The notes: generated by a model from the sequence alone, not told the origin. Counted from the stretch's first letter, positions 1 to 6,698 are shown. The stretch: DNA of 15,939 nt from an uncultured Aquincola sp. (GCA_937883885.1 CAKZXL010000041.1:1-15939), one strand, 5' to 3'. Numbers and translations are program-made.

Positions 1-1
1 C

Positions 2-517
2 GCCGCCTTCCCGCCGAAGTCCGACAAGCACGCGCCCGGCGCGGTGGCCATGCTGGTGGATGCGAAGGTCGACTTCGCCTACCCGACCAGCTTCATGTGC
101 CCGTACTCGGTGCTGGTGAACAGCGGTGGCTGGGCAGTTCCGGAAACCGCGGTGACGCTCGCCAAGACCATGGCGCGCTTCGTCAAGAGCGGCCTGAGCC
201 TAGAACGCAAGACCGGCTCGCCATCCCAGACTCCCCTGCAACGGGCGCTCGGCTGCAAGAACGGCGAAGCCGTCATCGCCCTCATCCGTGTGGGAGTCAA
301 GTCCGGCCCGGAGCAACTCAACGGCAAGGACCTGTTCGACCTCATGCGCGCGCAGGGCCTGGAGGAGTTCAAACCCGCCGCGCAGGCTGCGCTGATGGAC
401 TCGCACATCAGCCAGCAGGCGCGCGCCAACCCAGCCCCGTCGCAACCGCCGGCCTCCCAGCCGACGGACGCCCAGGCGCCAGCGGCCCTGCGCCGCAGGC
501 GAATCGGCGCAATCTGA
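2..517 (+). CDS. Ankyrin-repeat-like protein, C-terminal part (5' end outside window)
   Basis: The frame is open from the left edge, so this is the tail of a longer gene. A GTG at 44 and an ATG at 50 lie in frame but nothing marks either as the true start. About residues 45-85 of the visible part carry an ankyrin-like pattern: a TPL turn, then QRALGCKNGEAVIALIRVGV, resembling the helix-turn-helix of one ankyrin unit. Ankyrin repeats mediate protein-protein contacts, so a binding role is likely but the partner is unknown. The last 35 residues are Pro/Ala/Gln-rich and end in a basic RRRRIG stretch, probably disordered. No signal peptide can be judged because the N-terminus is missing. The family call rests on one convincing repeat and is moderate. 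Confidence 0.6.
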   Translation, partial: AAFPPKSDKHAPGAVAMLVDAKVDFAYPTSFMCPYSVLVNSGGWAVPETAVTLAKTMARFVKSGLSLERKTGSPSQTPLQRALGCKNGEAVIALIRVGVKSGPEQLNGKDLFDLMRAQGLEEFKPAAQAALMDSHISQQARANPAPSQPPASQPTDAQAPAALRRRRIGAI

Positions 518-846
518 CCTGGCACTCCCGGCTACAGCTTGCCGCCTTTGCGCTCTGCCCCGCTCTAGGTTGGCGCCTCGAAGTCTTCGCACTCCTGGTG
601 CGGCCGAAGCCAGCGCGATCACTGACTCCCAACCAGTTGTCGGCCACGTCCTGGCTTCCAGATTGCGAATTCCGACGACTGGTGAAGGCTGATGGCGGAG
701 GTTTAACAATGGCAGTTTTGCGGAGCCTCAGTGCCGCTCACCGCCTTCGGCGTGCGCTGAAACACGAAGAGCCCGGGCGCGAACGAGCGGGCTTGCGTTC
801 TTTCTCATGGACCCCCATCATCAGCACAACAGTCAGGAGCCGTGAG
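518..846. other. Spacer of 329 bp without a convincing gene
   Basis: No ORF with good coding character is seen on either strand. It holds a strong Shine-Dalgarno GGAGG (697-701) seven bases before an ATG at 709. That ATG is in frame with the exported-protein gene at 847 and would add 46 residues in front of its signal peptide. A terminator-like hairpin (770-793) lies inside that extension, so I keep 847 as the start. Whether 709 starts a leader peptide is open. Confidence 0.5.
770..805 (+). terminator. Rho-independent-terminator-like hairpin
   Basis: AGCCCG (770-775) pairs with CGGGCT (788-793) around a 12-base loop and is followed by a T-rich run, TTGCGTTCTTTCT. It would end transcripts coming from the ankyrin-like gene 250 bases upstream. 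The stem is short and the T-run is interrupted, so it is only a candidate. Confidence 0.45.
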
Positions 847-1539
847 ATGAGAGACTGCATCTTCGTCATCTGCGCAACAACCTTGCTTGTTGCATCAGCG
901 CCTGTCTACGCGCAGAAGTGCGTGGGAAAAGGCACCGCGACCATGATTGAGCACAAAGACGGCTCACTCACGAGCGTCGAAACAGACAAGAACTGCAATC
1001 ATGTCATAAGCTCAGGCGTGCCGGTGGGCAATGGCCAATATGACTGGCATCAAGTTGGCCAATGGGGCTCAGCACGGTCACATCCCGAAGTAGTGAAGGA
1101 ATTCAAATTCCCTGGCAGCAGTGAAGTCGCCATCACAGACGCCAGGCCTGGTCCAACGGTACGGGGGCCTGAAAACCGTACGCCGCAGCCACCTCCGCCC
1201 GCCCCTCCTGCTGCTCTTACTCCGCCGCCGGCCCCTAGTCCGGCACCGCCTCCTGCTCCTGCCCCGAGGTCCGGAGGCGGTGGCGGCGCAGAAGGTGGCT
1301 CGGTAGGTCACGGCGGCGGCGCGCCCGGAGGGGCCCCGGGAGGCATCCGTTTCGAGCCGGCATTGCCTGGTGGCAGCGGTATCACTCCTGGCGGTGGTGG
1401 CGGTGGGGGTCGTGTTTGCAAGGCATATCCGGAGGCGTGTAGAGGGCAACGCATAGCGGCTGCCGGGGAGGCGAAGTACGCAATGCGCCGCTCAACTGCC
1501 ACTTCGGCTACTAAGCAAACTCCGAGCGCGGGCAAGTAA
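847..1539 (+). CDS. Exported protein with Pro-rich and Gly-rich linker, unknown function
   Basis: This encodes 230 residues. A typical Sec signal peptide covers residues 1-22, with hydrophobic core IFVICATTLLVASA and a VYA/Q cleavage site, so the protein should reach the periplasm or beyond. The mature part has a short globular N-terminal region with two cysteines (KCVGKG and KNCNH). A long Pro/Ala-rich stretch follows (about residues 115-140), then a Gly-rich stretch (about 141-195), then a short tail with two more cysteines (RVCKAYPEACRG). Start choice: ATG 847 has AGGAG at 835-839, seven bases away. An in-frame ATG at 709 also has a good GGAGG but would bury the signal peptide inside the protein. 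No known family was recognised. The linker architecture suggests a surface or wall-spanning protein, which is inference. Confidence 0.65.
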   Translation: MRDCIFVICATTLLVASAPVYAQKCVGKGTATMIEHKDGSLTSVETDKNCNHVISSGVPVGNGQYDWHQVGQWGSARSHPEVVKEFKFPGSSEVAITDARPGPTVRGPENRTPQPPPPAPPAALTPPPAPSPAPPPAPAPRSGGGGGAEGGSVGHGGGAPGGAPGGIRFEPALPGGSGITPGGGGGGGRVCKAYPEACRGQRIAAAGEAKYAMRRSTATSATKQTPSAGK

Positions 1540-1991
1540 CGCTGGGCACGCCGCGCCTTACTCGAACGTCGAACGAATAGTCACGCTGCACTGAGTCCAG
1601 AGTCCGTAACGAGCGGGGGATAAATTTGAGCGGCAGCTTGTCGAGAGAGAATGCTCAAGCTCGATGAGCAGGGCCACGGCCTGCAGCTGAACCACGGACT
1701 GCCCCAGGAAGACATCGGCAACGAGGCCGCCTTCGCGGAGTTCGCTCGGCCCCAGCAATCAGCGCGCCGCGTCTAACTTTGGGGGCCCGCCCAGGAAGCT
1801 GGCGTCCTACTGGCCTCGTGGCCGCTACAACGGCCAGGCACCACCGGCTTCGCCCTCAAGCTCCAAGTAGACGGTGCGGCCTGTTCGTGGCGGCCGACAA
1901 GCCAGCTGGGATTGGGGAGCGCCAGACGTGCGCCGGCCTTCCTTCGCGCTCCTCGTTGAACCCTGCAACCGGCGTCTCGACTGAGCCCAGC
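1540..1991. other. 452-bp stretch without an intact gene; possible gene debris
   Basis: Two weak coding traces are present on the plus strand. One is a 41-codon ORF at 1651-1776 (starts MLKLDEQGHG), preceded only by a weak GAGAGA. The other is a set of short protein-like segments in shifting frames from about 1739 to 1960, including SYWPRGRYNGQ, then TGFALKLQVDG and FVAADKPAGIG in the two other frames. This could be a decayed gene with frameshifts. No promoter was identified, and none of the traces was assigned to a family. Confidence 0.3.
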
Positions 1992-1995
1992 TCAG
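1981..1995 (-). repeat. Short hairpin at the 3' end of the exported-protein operon
   Basis: CTGAGC-CCA-GCTCAG is a perfect 6-bp inverted repeat overlapping the stop codon of the last minus-strand gene. There is no T-run after it, so it might stabilise the mRNA end rather than act as an intrinsic terminator. Confidence 0.3.
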
Positions 1996-2609
1996 CTCCC
2001 CCCGCATTCAGCGTAGGCGTCCGCTGCGACCTTCTGCGCAAACTCTGCGAATTGGACTGCCTTTGAAAGGTCTCTGGCGTTCGCGCAGGCTTTTACGACT
2101 CTCTGAGCATCTTCTTCCAGCACCTGGGGCGATGCGTTGCTCAGTTTGACCACCCATTCGTGATTTGTCTGCGCGAGCTGACAGTTGCCGATGTTCGACA
2201 GCTTGATGAGTGCGGCAGAGGCCACGGCCGCTTGATAGCCGAGGTACACCAATTCAGCAGGCGGGACGCGACCTCCGCGGACGAAATCCTGAGCCACCAG
2301 CATCGCCGGCTTGGTGCAGGCGGCGGGGATGCTCTTCTTGGTCAGCTGCTCACCCATGGCAAGTGATATGCCGCCGACGACAGCTTGCACCACCTTGTTC
2401 TTCAACGGTCCTGGTTTCAGCCCAGGCGTCTGCTGATTTGCCAGCTCGACCACCCCTTCACCGATTTCAGTCACCTGTTCCTTGTACTTGAAGAGGCGAC
2501 AGGCCGTCTCCGACATGCAGATAAGTTTCTCTCCGATGCCCTCCGCATGGCTTACAGGAGCGGCAAACATGCTGGCCGCAGCGGCAAGGACGAACAGGCG
2601 GCCCTTCAT
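1992..2609 (-). CDS. Exported cysteine-containing protein, unknown function (third gene of operon)
   Basis: This encodes 205 residues. A Sec signal peptide (MKGRLFVLAAAASMFAAPVS, cleavage after SHA) predicts a periplasmic location. The mature part has six cysteines (LICMSETAC, AACTKP, GNCQLA, KACANA, AECGGS), an even number consistent with three disulfides, and is otherwise mostly helical-looking. Start choice: ATG 2609 overlaps the upstream stop (ATGA) and has AAGGAG eight bases ahead. An earlier in-frame GTG at 2618 abuts the same Shine-Dalgarno and is rejected. It is the last gene of a coupled three-gene unit of exported proteins, so it probably works with them. No family was recognised. 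Confidence 0.7.
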   Translation of the reverse strand: MKGRLFVLAAAASMFAAPVSHAEGIGEKLICMSETACRLFKYKEQVTEIGEGVVELANQQTPGLKPGPLKNKVVQAVVGGISLAMGEQLTKKSIPAACTKPAMLVAQDFVRGGRVPPAELVYLGYQAAVASAALIKLSNIGNCQLAQTNHEWVVKLSNASPQVLEEDAQRVVKACANARDLSKAVQFAEFAQKVAADAYAECGGS

Positions 2610-3244
2610 CGCTGGCACTCCTTCAAGACGGCGTCTGACTCAGCGACGCTCAGGGCGCGTCCGGCTGATGCAATCTGCTGACGAAGCCTCGACTCAAAAC
2701 ACGCGTTTAGCGTGGCTTGAGATGCGGGCTGTTGAGCCTGCTGGCCCTGGCTCGGAGTCGGCACAGCAGACTGAGAAATCGGTCGGATGCCTTGGGGGGC
2801 GAGCACCCCTTGAGGTGCTTGTTGCGGCCCGGCACCCATTCCCATCACCTGCATTCGCCGATTGATCTCGCCCTGGATTCGAAGCCCGCTCATCGCGGCT
2901 TCGATTCCAGAGTTCATTGCACGCTGCCGCTCCTCTTCGGACGGCTCACGTCGCACGCACCGTTGCGTACTCTCGTCGAACAGCATGCAGCCGAACATTC
3001 CGCTCGCGCTGTAGACGCCTCCGAGCGGTCCAACGACCCCCGGCGGCATCGGAATGGCTATCTGCGCTTCGTCCCTCGCAGCGTCCGCGGCCGCGGTCGG
3101 CGATGCAAGCCCGCGGCCGGCAGCGGCTACAGGCGCGCCCACGCAGGCGCCCGTGACCGGGTCCCGCTTCTGGCACGACACTTGGGCGCCGGACAGCGCC
3201 GGCGCCGCAAAGAGCGCCAGGGCAAGCAGAGACAAGCGAACCAT
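2606..3244 (-). CDS. Exported Cys/Gln-rich protein, unknown function (second gene of operon)
   Basis: This encodes 212 residues. The N-terminus MVRLSLLALALFAAPALS is a clear Sec signal peptide with cleavage near SGA/Q. The mature part holds a DPVTGACVGAP motif, a second Cys pair (FGCMLF and QRCVRRE), a charged helix around residues 95-125, a Met/Gln/Pro-rich low-complexity linker and a C-terminal Cys pair (NACFES and KECQR), six cysteines in all. ATG 3244 is preferred over an upstream in-frame GTG at 3250 because GAGG sits five bases before it. It lies seven bases after the stop of the 371-aa gene and overlaps the next gene by ATGA, so the three are translated as a unit. The function is not recognised. 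Confidence 0.7.
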   Translation of the reverse strand: MVRLSLLALALFAAPALSGAQVSCQKRDPVTGACVGAPVAAAGRGLASPTAAADAARDEAQIAIPMPPGVVGPLGGVYSASGMFGCMLFDESTQRCVRREPSEEERQRAMNSGIEAAMSGLRIQGEINRRMQVMGMGAGPQQAPQGVLAPQGIRPISQSAVPTPSQGQQAQQPASQATLNACFESRLRQQIASAGRALSVAESDAVLKECQR

Positions 3245-3251
3245 GCTCACC

Positions 3252-4367
3252 TCACTTCGCCGCGGCGACCAGGTTGCCGAAGTTGTTCTTCGCCGCCACC
3301 GACCAGCCGAAACTCATCGTGGTGGCGTCCGCAGCCAGGAAGGTTCCGTTCGACCACAGTGCGCGCAGCACGCCGTCGCCGCCGGCGAATGTCGGCGACG
3401 TGCCGACCATCTTGCCAGCCTCGTCCGCGTAGGGCCGGAAGTCGGTCAACCCTCCCTTGAGCATCCGGAACGCGCCCACGACGGCGCCGGCCTGGTCGAA
3501 AGTGAAGACGACTGCCTTGAAGGCGTCTTCGGCCATCACCGGCGCATAGACCTCGAGGGCGCCGTCGTGGGATTTCTGGATGCGCTTCCAGCCAATGAGG
3601 CCGGCTTCGCGTCTCACGCTTGCTCGCGTGAGCTCTTGCGGGTGCTTGCCGAAGAAGTTGGTGGGCGTCACCGACTCGTTGAGGCCCGCCGGCGCGGTCT
3701 GGCCGCCCAGGAAGCCGCCGACCCAGGCACTGACCTTGCCGCTGACGGCGTTGGTCACTGGCGCTGCGACTGCCTGGACCGCGGCGGTTTGTGCCATGGC
3801 ACCGACGTTCGGGACGAGCCCGGCAGACATGGCGCCCATCGCGGACGCGTTTGAGCGCATGCCGATGATGCCTGCCGTCTGGTTCGCTGTGCCCTGGCCG
3901 CCCAGGCCGTCGACGACGCCATTCAGTGCCGCTGACTGCATCAGGCTTCCGATGCCCGCATCGCCGAAGACGCCGGCATTCAGGTTCGCACCCAGCGCAG
4001 TGGCGCCGGCAACGTCAAGTGCGGCCGCCTTCAAGTCGATGATGGGCGCGCTCTTCTGGTGCGCAACCTGGGCATTGCGCACAAGCAGCCGGCCTTCGAT
4101 GGCATCCCACTGCGCATCGAGCGTGCGGCGCAGGCCGGCCTTGTCCGCTTCCGACATGCCCTTCGTGGTTTCCTCGAACTGCGCCATGAACTTCTCGTGT
4201 TCCGCCTCGATGTCGGTCGGCGTGTCGGTGTTGAACAGCTTTCCGGTGGCGTTGGACAGGATGTTCGTGCCCGCCTTGAGCAGCCCGAAGCCGAAGCTTT
4301 GGGCACTGGCGCCACTGGCGGCGACGGCGAACATGGACGCGATGGCGATGTGGCGGAGTCGGAGCAT
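3252..4367 (-). CDS. Exported protein of 371 aa, unknown function (first gene of operon)
   Basis: A signal peptide (MLRLRHIAIASMFAVAASG, cleavage at ASA/Q) predicts export. After it come a short Gly/Phe stretch, a charged helical region (about residues 50-105) and an Ala/Gly-rich low-complexity middle (about 105-225) with repeated small residues. A more globular C-terminal domain (about 230-371) contains NFFGKHPQELTRASVRREAG, VFTFDQAGAVVGAF and LRALWSNGTFLAADATTM, which look like beta-strands. There is no cysteine, unlike the two genes after it. ATG 4367 has no obvious Shine-Dalgarno. The leader carries a CAATTG motif seven bases upstream that also occurs in the array at 4897-4926. No known family was recognised. 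Confidence 0.7.
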   Translation of the reverse strand: MLRLRHIAIASMFAVAASGASAQSFGFGLLKAGTNILSNATGKLFNTDTPTDIEAEHEKFMAQFEETTKGMSEADKAGLRRTLDAQWDAIEGRLLVRNAQVAHQKSAPIIDLKAAALDVAGATALGANLNAGVFGDAGIGSLMQSAALNGVVDGLGGQGTANQTAGIIGMRSNASAMGAMSAGLVPNVGAMAQTAAVQAVAAPVTNAVSGKVSAWVGGFLGGQTAPAGLNESVTPTNFFGKHPQELTRASVRREAGLIGWKRIQKSHDGALEVYAPVMAEDAFKAVVFTFDQAGAVVGAFRMLKGGLTDFRPYADEAGKMVGTSPTFAGGDGVLRALWSNGTFLAADATTMSFGWSVAAKNNFGNLVAAAK

Positions 4368-4445
4368 GTCAATTGCGGCTCAGTGGCCGGTCAAAGCGGT
4401 GTCGCAGTTACCATATCATCCGCGCTGTTGTTCGTCCACCAGCTA

Positions 4446-4461
4446 GCTTGCACGAGCAAGC
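4446..4461. repeat. Inverted repeat in the divergent intergenic region
   Basis: GCTTGC-ACGA-GCAAGC is a perfect 6-bp inverted repeat. It lies between the minus-strand exported-protein operon and the plus-strand 79-aa gene, where an operator controlling either side could sit. No T-run follows on either strand. Confidence 0.3.
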
Positions 4462-4538
4462 AGCCGTGTGCCTGACGTCCAAAGCGTTACGCACCTCGCC
4501 GAATTCACTGCAATGCACGACCCGCGGCATGAGGCGCC

Positions 4539-4567
4539 TTGTCGACTCACTGCAAACGTAATATCCC
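4539..4567 (+). promoter_or_regulatory. Promoter candidate for the 79-aa gene and methyltransferase cluster
   Basis: The -35 candidate TTGTCG (4539-4544) is 17 bases from TATCCC (4562-4567), which also sits within a TAATAT. The predicted start near 4574 leaves a leader of about 22 bases containing GGTGA (4586-4590) before ATG 4596. The block resembles the promoter candidate at 6172-6200 over roughly 39 bases, including the spacing. Confidence 0.4.
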
Positions 4568-4595
4568 CTTCGCATCGCTCATAACGGTGATCGCT

Positions 4596-4835
4596 ATGTC
4601 CTCTGCCTTCGACCTGTTTCTCGCATCTCGCAACACATGCCCGCCCGCTGATAAGGCGCTGGAGGCAGCATGGAATGCGGCCCTCGATGCGGCCGCCGGC
4701 ATCTGCCGTAACCAGGTGGCGTCGGTAGGCCTGGCCAATCCGGGTCGGGGCAAGGGCACCGTGTCGCACGTGGGCCTGTTCGGTCAAGGGACTTTGGAGA
4801 CGTGCGAGCAGCGCATCAAAGCACTGTCGCGCTGA
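4596..4835 (+). CDS. Small 79-aa protein of unknown function
   Basis: Translation from ATG 4596, with GGTGA five bases upstream, gives a 79-residue soluble protein. It has an Ala-rich helical segment (ADKALEAAWNAALDAAAG) and a C-terminal helix with TLETCEQRIKALSR. In-frame start codons further upstream fall in or before the promoter candidate and are rejected. No DNA-binding motif was identified and the family is not recognised. It is the first gene of the plus-strand run leading to the methyltransferase and is separated from it by an operator-like array, so a regulatory or accessory role is possible but unsupported. Confidence 0.5.
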   Translation: MSSAFDLFLASRNTCPPADKALEAAWNAALDAAAGICRNQVASVGLANPGRGKGTVSHVGLFGQGTLETCEQRIKALSR

Positions 4836-4879
4836 GCCTGTTTGCCCTCGCCTGAGCTTGCCCTGGCTTCGCGTCACCC

Positions 4880-4926
4880 AACTGAGAGTTGAGTCACTCA
4901 ATTGAGAGACGGAGCCGTCAATTGAC
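4880..4926 (+). promoter_or_regulatory. Operator-like array before the methyltransferase
   Basis: Three direct CAAYTGA copies start at 4880 (CAACTGA), 4899 and 4919 (both CAATTGA), about 19-20 bp or two helical turns apart. They lie inside palindromes: CAACT-GAG-AGTTG (4880-4891 region), TTGAGT-C-ACTCAA (4889-4901), CTCAATTGAG (4897-4906) and GTCAATTGAC (4917-4926). This is the pattern of cooperative repressor binding. Dedicated controllers often regulate methyltransferase genes, but no controller gene is identified here. Confidence 0.5.
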
Positions 4927-4967
4927 CAACGCGCCGGCTCTGCTGCTTGCCCTGACGGATGTTCGAC

Positions 4968-5069
4968 ATGAGCGCTGAGCTCCAGACTCTCATCGGCGAC
5001 GCCGACCGACTCGTGCAGTTTCGCACCGCGCTGAACCCGAAGGCACTCTATAACCATGCGCGCGATTGA
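4968..5069 (+). CDS. 33-codon ORF overlapping the methyltransferase start
   Basis: ATG 4968 opens a 33-residue frame (MSAELQTLIGDADRLVQFRT and on) that ends at 5069, fourteen bases inside the methyltransferase gene. A weak GGA lies upstream. Its predicted sequence is helix-like and charged. The overlap suggests a short translated leader that couples ribosomes to the methyltransferase start, whose own Shine-Dalgarno (GAAGG, 5039-5043) is rather far at 12 bases. It may instead be a chance ORF. Confidence 0.3.
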   Translation: MSAELQTLIGDADRLVQFRTALNPKALYNHARD

Positions 5070-5970
5070 CCTCTTCTCCGGCATCGGCGGATTCTCGACT
5101 GGTGCCACGATGGCCGGCTTTGAAATCGTCTTTGCCGCCAATCACTGGCCGCTGGCCGTTCGCTGGCACCAGGAGAACCATCCGCGAGCCCAGCACCTTT
5201 GCCAGGACCTGAACCAGGCCGACTGGGGAATCCTGCCTGCCCACGACATCGGGCTGGGCAGTCCGTCGTGCCAGGGCTTCAGTAAGGCCCGTGGACAGCA
5301 CCGGCCTCACCACGACAAGATGCGCGCGACCATGTGGGCGATCGTCGACTGCGTCGAGTACCACCGGGAGGAGGTCTGGGTGGTGGAGAACGTGCCTGAG
5401 GCTCTGAAATGGACGCTCTTCCCCGCCTGGAAGGAGGCCATGCGCCTGCTCGGCTACTCAATTGCCATCCACGTGGTTGATGCGGCCGACTTCGGCGTGC
5501 CGCAGCACCGCGAGCGGCTGTTTATGGTGTGCACGCGCTCGAGGAAGCCACTACAGCTCGAGATTCCGAGGCTGGCACATGTTCCGGTGGACTCGGTAAT
5601 CGACTGGGACTATCCGAAGTGGTCGAAGGTCTACAGCCCGAAACGCAAGCCCGCCACCATCGCCCGCATCGAGTCCGGCCGCCGGCGCTTCGGAGACCGC
5701 TTCGTTGCGCCGTACTACGGCAGCGGTAGCGGCAAGACCGGCAGAAGCATCCACAGGCCGCTGGGCACCCTCACCACACGTGACCGGTGGGCCATCGTCG
5801 ACGGCGACCGCATGCGCATGGTGCAAAAGCACGAGGCGCTGGCTGTCATGGGCTTCCCGGCATCAACCAAGCTGCCGACGACGCACAAGGAGTCGATCTT
5901 CATGCTTGGCAACGCGGTTTGTCCGCCAGTGCCGCAGCACCTGCTCAACGAAATCAAGCGGAGGGCCTGA
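5056..5970 (+). CDS. DNA (cytosine-5-)-methyltransferase
   Basis: This 304-residue enzyme transfers a methyl group from S-adenosylmethionine to carbon 5 of cytosine in a specific DNA site. The conserved motifs appear in order: motif I DLFSGIGG (5-12, SAM binding), motif IV GSPSCQGFS with catalytic Cys72, motif VI ENVPE (111-115), motif VIII QHRER (150-154), a short target-recognition region (about 157-230), motif IX RPLGTLTTRDRW and motif X GNAVCPPVPQHLL near the C-terminus. All catalytic residues are present. The usual PPCQ is PSCQ here. Its length is at the short end for the family, as in phage and plasmid orphan enzymes. No cognate restriction enzyme with a matching gene is adjacent, but a DUF262 protein follows two genes later. 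The recognition site cannot be read from the sequence. Confidence 0.93.
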   Translation: MRAIDLFSGIGGFSTGATMAGFEIVFAANHWPLAVRWHQENHPRAQHLCQDLNQADWGILPAHDIGLGSPSCQGFSKARGQHRPHHDKMRATMWAIVDCVEYHREEVWVVENVPEALKWTLFPAWKEAMRLLGYSIAIHVVDAADFGVPQHRERLFMVCTRSRKPLQLEIPRLAHVPVDSVIDWDYPKWSKVYSPKRKPATIARIESGRRRFGDRFVAPYYGSGSGKTGRSIHRPLGTLTTRDRWAIVDGDRMRMVQKHEALAVMGFPASTKLPTTHKESIFMLGNAVCPPVPQHLLNEIKRRA

Positions 5971-5984
5971 GCCCACGCCGCGCG

Positions 5985-6007
5985 CAGCGCCCTGGCATGC
6001 GGCGCTG
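5985..6007 (+). terminator. Hairpin after the methyltransferase gene
   Basis: CAGCGCC (5985-5991) and GGCGCTG (6001-6007) form a perfect 7-bp stem around a 9-base loop, 14 bases after the stop codon. No T-run follows, so it may be an attenuating or mRNA-end-protecting structure rather than a classical intrinsic terminator. Confidence 0.4.
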
Positions 6008-6036
6008 TTGAGAGTGAATGAGCAATGCGGGGTATA

Positions 6037-6066
6037 GCTGGCTGGCTGGTTGGCTGGTTGGCTGGC
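6037..6066 (+). repeat. Tetranucleotide tract (GCTG/GTTG)
   Basis: Seven successive GNTG units (GCTG three times, then GTTG and GCTG alternating) followed by GC make a 30-base low-complexity tract. It can also be read as two and a half copies of TGGCTGGT. It lies about 105 bases upstream of the next promoter candidate and in no convincing gene. Such tracts can change length by slippage. Confidence 0.6.
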
Positions 6067-6171
6067 AAAATGGTGTGGCGTCGCCAGCGATCGAACGTTC
6101 TACCTGCATGTGATGCCGCCTTCCTCCAAAGGGTGGCCGGCGCGATCGCGCTGCGACAGCTCCGCAAAAGG

Positions 6172-6200
6172 TGGTCTCATCGCAGCGCATGTGATATCCT
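6172..6200 (+). promoter_or_regulatory. Promoter candidate for the oxygenase-like/DUF262 genes, possibly leaderless
   Basis: TGGTCT (6172-6177) and TATCCT (6195-6200) are separated by exactly 17 bases and align with the promoter candidate at 4539-4567. A start seven bases after the -10 would fall on the A of ATG 6207, giving an mRNA with no leader. No Shine-Dalgarno is visible before this ATG, which fits. The -35 match is weak. Confidence 0.35.
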
Positions 6201-6206
6201 ATTCGC

Positions 6207-6698
6207 ATGGCTAACGCGTCGTGCGACTCATTCGCTCTTGGCGAAATTCTCGGACACGTCGCTCTCCCTGCGAGAGTGACGGACACCGCTTCAGCGCTGG
6301 CTTCGCAGGCGTGGGACGCGGCCGCGGCGCAGGAATTCTGTGGCGACGCGGTGGAGACGTTCAGTCTCCATGACAGATTTCCGCAGGCTGCTGAGTTGCT
6401 GCCTCCCGGGCTGCTCGAGAAGTACGGATTGTCCGTCGACCATTCTGCGCGCCAGGAGCTGGTTGCCACCTATGGCGTGGAGCAACACCAGGACCACGTC
6501 CACGGCTTAATTCTGTTCCTTGTGCTCCACAACGACGGCTTGGCCTTCCGCCAGGGAAAGGCTCGGCACACCTCCACTGCTGGCGACTTCTTCGTCTTCG
6601 ACGACAGGAAGAACCACGGCGTGAGAGAGGTTGCTGGCCGAGGCATGTTCCTGGGCTGGGCAATTCCCGTCCACCGGCTTGCGGGTGCCCGGCGATGA
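6207..6698 (+). CDS. Putative Fe(II)/2-oxoglutarate oxygenase-fold protein
   Basis: This encodes 163 residues. The C-terminal half fits the double-stranded beta-helix of Fe(II)/2OG enzymes: His94-x-Asp96 (EQHQDH), a beta-rich LILFLVLHNDGLAFRQG, GDFFVFDDRKN, a distal His137, and Arg145 eight residues later (NHGVREVAGRGMFLGW), which is where these enzymes bind 2-oxoglutarate. The HQD triplet is also found in AlkB. Such enzymes hydroxylate or demethylate proteins, small molecules or nucleic-acid bases; the substrate here is unknown. ATG 6207 lies directly after a promoter candidate. The stop overlaps the DUF262 start as ATGA, so the two are coupled. Position between a cytosine methyltransferase and a DUF262 protein makes a DNA-base substrate conceivable. 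A cupin or other beta-helix protein is the alternative. The family call is from motif spacing only. Confidence 0.5.
   Translation: MANASCDSFALGEILGHVALPARVTDTASALASQAWDAAAAQEFCGDAVETFSLHDRFPQAAELLPPGLLEKYGLSVDHSARQELVATYGVEQHQDHVHGLILFLVLHNDGLAFRQGKARHTSTAGDFFVFDDRKNHGVREVAGRGMFLGWAIPVHRLAGARR

Noticed and set aside
97..846. Long open plus-strand frame upstream of the exported-protein gene (frame of 847-1539)
   Set aside because: It overlaps the ankyrin-like frame, is Arg/Pro-rich as expected from a shadow, and the signal peptide and AGGAG place the true start at 847.
1558..1758. Minus-strand 66-codon ORF
   Set aside because: No Shine-Dalgarno or recognisable domain, and it lies opposite a plus-strand ORF of similar quality, so neither is convincing.
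4443..5141. Minus-strand 232-codon ORF across the methyltransferase leader
   Set aside because: It is antisense to the 79-aa gene, the operator array and the methyltransferase start, with shadow-like composition.
6025..6279. Plus-strand ORF containing the tetranucleotide tract
   Set aside because: It runs through the promoter candidate into another frame of the oxygenase-like gene, with no Shine-Dalgarno. The Gly/Trp/Leu run is just the repeat translated.
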